The translations under genes were made by a program, and so were the position numbers. Below the pieces are notes generated by a model. That model saw nothing but the letters and a program-made list of their open reading frames with translations, did not search any database and had not been told where the DNA came from. A stretch of DNA of 18,356 nucleotides, taken from assembly GCA_017853285.1 (NCBI GenBank), contig JAFMJU010000014.1, forward strand, positions 1-18,356. The letters run 5' to 3'. This document shows, one piece after another, positions 13,869 to 18,356 of the stretch (its first letter is position 1; each line of letters begins with the position of its first letter). Origin of the DNA: Gemmataceae bacterium. GTDB lineage: Bacteria; Planctomycetota; Planctomycetia; Gemmatales; Gemmataceae.

Positions 13869-16379
13869 ATGAACGGTTCAGCGCCTTTGACCGATGAATC
13901 TGCACTGCGGCTCCTGATCGAGGTGCCGGGAAATCCCGCCATGATTTGGCGGATGCCCTCCACCGGTTTGGTCCTCGGAAGCGCCCTGGGTTGCGACATC
14001 AGGCTACCCAGTGAATTTCCACCCGTTCTGTTGACGGTATTTCCGGCCATGGAAGGGACGCAGTTGTCGGCCAGAATCAGGCCAATGGCTCCCCTTTTGG
14101 AAATCCGCCATGGCGGTAAGGAATGGCAGGGAGGAATCCTATCGGCAGGCAATAAAGTCCAGATCGGCTCCCTGTTTTTGGGGGTTTTGAACGCTTCGAC
14201 CCAATTGCAGCCTCCCGTGATTGCCCAGGGCGAAAGCTACCTGCCCATACAACACGCCGTGCCACCAGCCTCCTCACCCGCACTCCAATCGGAGGTGACG
14301 GAATCGAAAAGGCCCAAAAAGAAAATCAGTTGGCTGCGAAGGTGGCAGCGCTCGCTCGAATTGCGTGAAACAGCCTTGTTTTCATCCCAAAGCTGGGGCC
14401 CACCGCCCGTGGCTCCGGAGGTGCAACCCCAGCAGGTTACGCCCATTTCCGCTGATTCGGGCCAGATCGGCCCTGGCGACCCCAAATGGCGCGAACTGGA
14501 GGAACGGATCCAAACCGCCAGGGCAGAGGCCGAAGCCTGCGCCCTGGAAAAAGTCCGGCTGCAGCAATGGGAAACCCAACTGGCCCTCCGCGAGGAACTG
14601 CTGCGCAAGGGGCAGGTGGACTTGGAATCGGCATGGGCGCAATTCCACCAGACCGACCGTATTACCCGTAATGAATGGCACGAGGGATTGGGAAATCTGG
14701 AATTGGCGCGAAAAGCGCTTGCGACCCAAGCCGCCTCGCTCGAGGCCTACCGCCTCCAACTCGAGGTCGAACACACCAAAAAACTCGAATCCCAACTTTT
14801 ACACGAGGCAACTACCAAACCCGAAGCGCCAACCCCGGTCCCCGCGTTGGTGGAAACCCCACACCCTGAAACCGTCTCGCCTCCAAAAACCAACGAATGG
14901 ACACACCAAGGCAGTTCCTCCTCGAGCCAGGAAGCCCTGGCTGATTCAGCCGAGATGAACGCCCAAATCACCTCGCTTTGGAACCAACTCGCCGCCAATC
15001 AAACCAATCAGGCCCCTTCGGAATCGATTGTTGAGGCCGTTTCAGTCCACGAGCAAGTGACCGAAACAGATTTGGCGCCCTTACCCCCCTTTATGGAAAG
15101 CGTAATCGCTGAAACGGGTCAGGAGTCTTTGGGTTCAAACCAAAACGCCCTCTCCATTCATTCCATGGGTGAGGAGACCTTTGAATCGGTATCCGAAACC
15201 CTCCGCAGACTCGAAGAAACCACCGCCTATGAACCTGGGGAAGACCTGGAAAATTTCCTGCCACCACCGGACGAATTGCAACTGGAAGCCTTTCGCCACT
15301 GGTGCCACGAGCGCCTGCAAAATGCGGCCCAGAAGATAGAAGAGAACTCGGCACATTCCTCCCCGGCAGACTCCTTGGCGGAGGACCACTCCCACCGCCA
15401 TGGCTTCGCCCGCAAGTTGCTGGAACAGGGGATCGCCACCCCGCATTTGCTGGCTCCCTTCACCCGTTTGGCAAACCGACGCGGGGTGGCCCTGGAGGAT
15501 ATCCTTACCCGTCTGGAGGTTTTCACCACCAACCAGATCGCCACCATGGGCCTAGGTTGCGCCAATGATTTGGTTTTGGGGCGCTGGTTTATTTTGGATA
15601 TACCCGGCGCGGATTCAGGCCAACTGGACCGGGAATTGGTTTTCCGCGTTTTCGATCCCGTTTCAAAGCGGTCGAGTATCCTCCGCATTCTCACCCCGGG
15701 TGAGGCCGGTAATTCCGCGAAAGCCGCCGACTATCGAGCCAGGAATGAGGCTTGCGCCCGCCTGGATTCGGAGCATTTGATTGCCAACCTGGAAGTCACC
15801 GACCTGAATGGTTTGCCGTGTGTGATCCAGGAGGAATGGACAGGCACCTCCTTCGAATCATGGCCTTCCATGGGAGGATCAGCCACAGTTTGGTACCGGC
15901 TGTTCCTGCAGGCGGTCATCGCCCTGAGGGATCTCCATCAGGCGGGGCTCCATCATGGCTATCTAGGCACGCGCCATTTCCTGCTGAAAAGCGAGGGTTT
16001 GCTGCGTCTCACAGGTCATGCGACCCCGCTTTGGCTGGCCGCCAATGCCGAGGGGGTAGACCGGGGCCCAACCGGAGATATCACCGATTTGGCCCGGATA
16101 GGCCAGATTTGGTGGGCGGGACCAAACGGGGAAAACCAGCGCCAACTGCCCGAATCCCTGGCTGGAGTTCTGGCCCGGATGGAGCAGGACCACCCGGAGG
16201 CCATCAAGACATCCAAGTCCCTCGCCGAGGAACTGGACCGCGCTGGAATCCTGCTACCCTCGGGTGCCGTGGCATGGAAGCATTTTCTAGACGAGTTTTC
16301 AGGACCGGAGCCATCCAACGAAGAGGCGGATGAGGAAGGGCCGGAAGACGCCCCTGGCTCCTACAGGCGAACCGCCTGA
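13869..16379 (+). CDS. Degenerate FHA-like / coiled-coil / pseudokinase protein
   Basis: An 836-residue protein whose full architecture I do not recognise from a named family. Residues 12-110 resemble an FHA domain: GLVLGSALGCDIRLP at the front and LSAGNKVQIGSLFLGV at the back. It lacks the Gly-Arg and Ser/His that bind phosphothreonine. Residues 205-315 are a charged, heptad-like coiled coil. Residues 316-505 are low-complexity, rich in Ser, Thr, Pro and Glu. Residues 511-566 match the segment preceding planctomycetal Ser/Thr kinases, and 568-760 follow the kinase fold (LVLGRW, alpha-C Glu627, alpha-F Asp737). The catalytic residues are replaced: Lys by Arg606, HRD Asp by Tyr698, then Gly700 and His703, and DFG Asp by Gly716. 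It is probably a scaffold or signal receiver, cytosolic, with no membrane segment. I prefer the ATG at 13869; a TTG at 13824 is possible. Neither has a clear ribosome binding site. Confidence 0.75.
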   Translation: MNGSAPLTDESALRLLIEVPGNPAMIWRMPSTGLVLGSALGCDIRLPSEFPPVLLTVFPAMEGTQLSARIRPMAPLLEIRHGGKEWQGGILSAGNKVQIGSLFLGVLNASTQLQPPVIAQGESYLPIQHAVPPASSPALQSEVTESKRPKKKISWLRRWQRSLELRETALFSSQSWGPPPVAPEVQPQQVTPISADSGQIGPGDPKWRELEERIQTARAEAEACALEKVRLQQWETQLALREELLRKGQVDLESAWAQFHQTDRITRNEWHEGLGNLELARKALATQAASLEAYRLQLEVEHTKKLESQLLHEATTKPEAPTPVPALVETPHPETVSPPKTNEWTHQGSSSSSQEALADSAEMNAQITSLWNQLAANQTNQAPSESIVEAVSVHEQVTETDLAPLPPFMESVIAETGQESLGSNQNALSIHSMGEETFESVSETLRRLEETTAYEPGEDLENFLPPPDELQLEAFRHWCHERLQNAAQKIEENSAHSSPADSLAEDHSHRHGFARKLLEQGIATPHLLAPFTRLANRRGVALEDILTRLEVFTTNQIATMGLGCANDLVLGRWFILDIPGADSGQLDRELVFRVFDPVSKRSSILRILTPGEAGNSAKAADYRARNEACARLDSEHLIANLEVTDLNGLPCVIQEEWTGTSFESWPSMGGSATVWYRLFLQAVIALRDLHQAGLHHGYLGTRHFLLKSEGLLRLTGHATPLWLAANAEGVDRGPTGDITDLARIGQIWWAGPNGENQRQLPESLAGVLARMEQDHPEAIKTSKSLAEELDRAGILLPSGAVAWKHFLDEFSGPEPSNEEADEEGPEDAPGSYRRTA

Positions 16380-16423
16380 GACGCCTGGCAATCCCCTCCG
16401 CCGTACCTTGAAATAAAGCTTGA

Positions 16424-16451
16424 GGCCCGCGAACGGTGTGGTTCGCGGGCC
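16424..16451. terminator. Bidirectional rho-independent terminator
   Basis: A perfect 11-bp stem, GGCCCGCGAAC / GTTCGCGGGCC, with a 6-base loop (16435-16440) lies between two convergent genes, 45 bases after the pseudokinase stop and 29 bases after the VOC gene stop. The flanking bases give short U tracts in both directions (GTTTA on plus; CTTTATTT on minus), so it can serve both. U tracts are modest, but the stem is by far the strongest in the window. Confidence 0.85.
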
Positions 16452-16480
16452 CCTCGTTTAATCACGGTCTATCTCGACGA

Positions 16481-17017
16481 TTACTTTTTGGGGCCCACCA
16501 ACTCAACAAAATTGCCATCGGGGTCTTTGTAAATGGTCAGGTACTGGCCGGGAGCGATGTCCTGGGGAATCGCGCAGGTTCCCTTGGCGATCGCCTTGTG
16601 GCCAGCCTTGGTGGCACGCTCCACAGCGGCAGTGGTATCGGCCACCATCAGGGTGAGGTAGCGGAAGCCGGTTTGCGACTCGATGACCTCTTGCTTGCTG
16701 CGGGCCGGTTTCGCCCCCTTGATTTGCATCAATTTCAGCTTGGTGGCGCCAGCTCCCTCCCCGAGCACCAACACCTTGATGTCCAGTTCCTTGCCATCTG
16801 TGAGGCCCGCCTCGGTTGCGAACCCGGCAGGCACCTTGAATCCGGGCAACTCCTTGAAACCCAGAGCCTCTGTGTAGAATTTCAATGACTTATCAATGTC
16901 GGTCACCACCACGCCCAAATCGATGGTTGCCGAAGAGAAATTCGATTGTGCCCGCCCAGCGGCGGAAAAAGCCACAGCCAGCGCCATGGCGGCGCAAAAA
17001 GTGCGAAGATTCAGCAT
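16481..17017 (-). CDS. Exported VOC (glyoxalase/bleomycin-resistance fold) protein
   Basis: A 178-residue protein with a Sec-type signal peptide (1-23: two charged residues are few, but a clear hydrophobic core and GRA cleavage site are present), so it should act in the periplasm or outside. The rest is one vicinal-oxygen-chelate fold: IDLGVVVTDIDKSLKFYTEALGF (32-54) begins the first module, YLTLMVADTTAAVERATKAGHK (120-141) the second, and IYKDPDGNFVELV (162-174) ends it. Of the four usual metal ligands only Glu172 is evident; Asp33 stands where a His is common, and Lys/Leu and Tyr/Leu occupy the other two positions. Lactoylglutathione lyase activity is therefore not supported, and the ligand is unknown. 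The ATG at 17017 has GAGGA 6-7 bases upstream. It converges on the pseudokinase gene and diverges from the LssY-type gene. Confidence 0.85.
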   Translation of the reverse strand: MLNLRTFCAAMALAVAFSAAGRAQSNFSSATIDLGVVVTDIDKSLKFYTEALGFKELPGFKVPAGFATEAGLTDGKELDIKVLVLGEGAGATKLKLMQIKGAKPARSKQEVIESQTGFRYLTLMVADTTAAVERATKAGHKAIAKGTCAIPQDIAPGQYLTIYKDPDGNFVELVGPKK

Positions 17018-17160
17018 GGTATGTCCTCAGTGATAAAAGCCTTCCAGGCAGGCGAAAATGGGCCGATTTCAGGTCAAAACCGGGTCCAGTTCCCCTGCCA
17101 AAGAGACTAGGGAATTCAAACATCCCCTACAATCCCCCCAGCGGTACTGAAGGGTGAAAA

Positions 17161-17176
17161 CCGGGCCGCCCGGAGG
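17161..17176 (+). promoter_or_regulatory. Hairpin overlapping the ribosome binding site of the LssY-domain gene
   Basis: CCGGG (17161-17165), CCG, then CCCGG (17169-17173) can pair as a 5-bp hairpin whose 3' arm covers the first bases of the GGAGG ribosome binding site (17172-17176), 6 bases before the ATG at 17183. This could lower translation. Upstream, TACAAT at 17129-17134 is a possible -10 element without a good -35. Confidence 0.25.
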
Positions 17177-17182
17177 CCTCTC

Positions 17183-18356
17183 ATGTTCACGGCCCTGACT
17201 CAAAGGATCCAAGGCCTGTTCATCACGGTTTATTCGCCACGGCCCGATTCCCGTCCTTTCCTGGCCCGCGGGCAAACGCAGGATGTAACGCACCTTTGCC
17301 GGGTTTCCGTCTCGGTTCCCAGTGCGGAGGAAGCGGCCGCGCTTTTTGGGGTTCCCCTCGCCCGCCGCAAGATCCAGCCGGTGCACATCCGGTTGGAAAA
17401 CCACAGCCCCAATCCACTGCGCCTGCAACTGGTTGGCATAGATCCTGAATATTTCACCCCACTGGAGGCTGCCGGGCTCAATCATTTTTCACTGCTGAAA
17501 CGATTGTCGGCGCTTGGTTTTCTCGGTTGGTTCCTGTTGCCCATGTTGCTTTTCATCCTGCCCCTCAAGCTGTTGACCGCCTGGCTGGCCAACCGGAAGA
17601 TGGATCGCTTATTCCAGGACCAGGCCTTCCGCCTGAGTCCGATCAAACCAGGCGAAACGGTCCAGGGTTTCGTTTTCACCCGGTTTGACGCCGGAACCAA
17701 GGTGATACCAATCCGGCTATATGGCCTGGCCAGCCGACCGGATGCGCTGAAAAACGATTTCTTTCTTGCCGAAAACCTGGTTCCGGCCGGCGAACTGAGT
17801 TTCGCGGTTCCCATCCCGGGTATCCGCGCGGATTACCTGAGAAGGGACTTCGACCGTATCGCCTCCACCCAGGCGATCGAGGAATGTCCCGATGGGCAAA
17901 CACTTGCCGCAAGGCTGGCGAATCTGCCGGGCACCACAACCAATTCCCGGGGCACCGGAACGGGCGACCCTGTCAACCTGGTGGTGGTGGGTCAATTTTC
18001 CGAACTTCTGGAATCCTTCACCGCCCGATGGGATGAGACCGAAACCATCACGTTGGGCACCTCCTGGAAAACAGTCCGGTCCTTCCTGCTTGGAACCGAA
18101 TACCGCTACTCCCCCGTCAGCCCGCTCTACCTGTTTGGTCGTTCCCACGACCTGGCACTGCAGCGCGTCAGGCACTCCATCAACGAAAGGTTGCACCTGC
18201 GGTTGTGGCTCTCCCGTTTCCGCCACCAGGGCCGCCCGGTCTGGGTGGGGCAGGTCAGCCGCGACATCGGTGTGCGTTTCACACCCAAAACCTGGAACCT
18301 GACCACCCACCGGATCGACCCAAATGTCGATGAATCCCGCGACTATGTGTTGGAGG
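17183..18356 (+). CDS. Membrane-anchored LssY C-terminal-domain protein, 3' end cut off
   Basis: I read 391 residues up to the window edge. The start ATG has GGAGG 6 bases upstream. Residues 39-105 form a segment with RVSVSVPSAEEAAALFGVPLA and GIDPEYFTPLEAAGLNHF that I have seen only in proteins of this kind. One hydrophobic helix follows at about 110-134. Residues 263-391 match the LssY C-terminal domain (PF14067): NLVVVGQFSELLESF, then TSWKTVRSFLLG, the hallmark SPLYLFGRSHDLALQ (312-326), HLRLW, RPVWVGQVSRDIGV and HRIDPNVDESRDYVL. The biochemical role of this domain is not established to my knowledge; it is named after a Legionella secretion-linked gene. The helix suggests inner-membrane anchoring with a large soluble part. 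The divergent neighbour is an exported VOC protein. Confidence 0.85.
   Translation, partial: MFTALTQRIQGLFITVYSPRPDSRPFLARGQTQDVTHLCRVSVSVPSAEEAAALFGVPLARRKIQPVHIRLENHSPNPLRLQLVGIDPEYFTPLEAAGLNHFSLLKRLSALGFLGWFLLPMLLFILPLKLLTAWLANRKMDRLFQDQAFRLSPIKPGETVQGFVFTRFDAGTKVIPIRLYGLASRPDALKNDFFLAENLVPAGELSFAVPIPGIRADYLRRDFDRIASTQAIEECPDGQTLAARLANLPGTTTNSRGTGTGDPVNLVVVGQFSELLESFTARWDETETITLGTSWKTVRSFLLGTEYRYSPVSPLYLFGRSHDLALQRVRHSINERLHLRLWLSRFRHQGRPVWVGQVSRDIGVRFTPKTWNLTTHRIDPNVDESRDYVLE

Noticed and set aside
1..18356. tRNA genes, CRISPR arrays, insertion sequences, phage genes
   Set aside because: No cloverleaf-like segment, regular repeat-spacer array, transposase or integrase was seen in reading both strands.

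Overview
The window reads as chromosomal DNA of a free-living, respiring bacterium with about 58-60% G+C, probably a planctomycete or a relative in the PVC group. The main clue is the protein at 13869-16379. Before its kinase-like fold it carries the segment layout typical of planctomycetal Ser/Thr kinases (a short 'TTNQ' helix region leading into 'LVLGRW'). Supporting clues are an NtrC-type regulator whose first Fis motif ('GNREEAAKLLGIGERTLYR') has a planctomycete look, and a MutL carrying its own endonuclease motif. The taxonomic call is inference.

Left half, minus strand (1-7501): the first eight genes of a respiratory complex I operon, nuoA-B-C-D-E-F-G-H. They are transcribed toward position 1, and nuoH runs off the window edge. 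The genes are packed tightly, with ATGA overlaps at nuoB/nuoC and nuoD/nuoE and a 10-base overlap at nuoA/nuoB. Nearly all expected Fe-S cluster ligands can be read (N1a, N3, N1b, N4, N5, N7 and N2), as can the quinone-site His/Tyr of NuoD. NuoG is short because its molybdopterin-type domain is reduced, and NuoH has an extra loop. A candidate sigma-70 promoter for the operon lies at 7577-7604.

Middle, minus strand (7601-9944): an HD-GYP-type domain protein overlaps a CPBP-family membrane protease that starts with TTG. Both point the same way as nuo and could read into it. A 304-base divergent region (9945-10248) separates this pair from the plus-strand genes. It holds a dyad-symmetric site and two mutually exclusive small hairpins.

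Right half, plus strand (10249-16379): an orphan sigma-54 response regulator with two C-terminal Fis-type HTH motifs overlaps mutL by one base (TGATG). Then comes an 836-residue protein made of a degenerate FHA-like domain, a coiled coil, a low-complexity linker and a kinase fold that has lost all its catalytic residues. A strong hairpin at 16424-16451 ends this block and probably also terminates the convergent gene from the other side.

Right end: an exported VOC (glyoxalase-like) protein on the minus strand (16481-17017), and divergently a membrane-anchored LssY C-terminal-domain protein on the plus strand (17183 to the window end, incomplete). I see no tRNA, rRNA, CRISPR array, transposase or integrase. 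Apart from the unusual domain architectures, this looks like a stable core-genome region.
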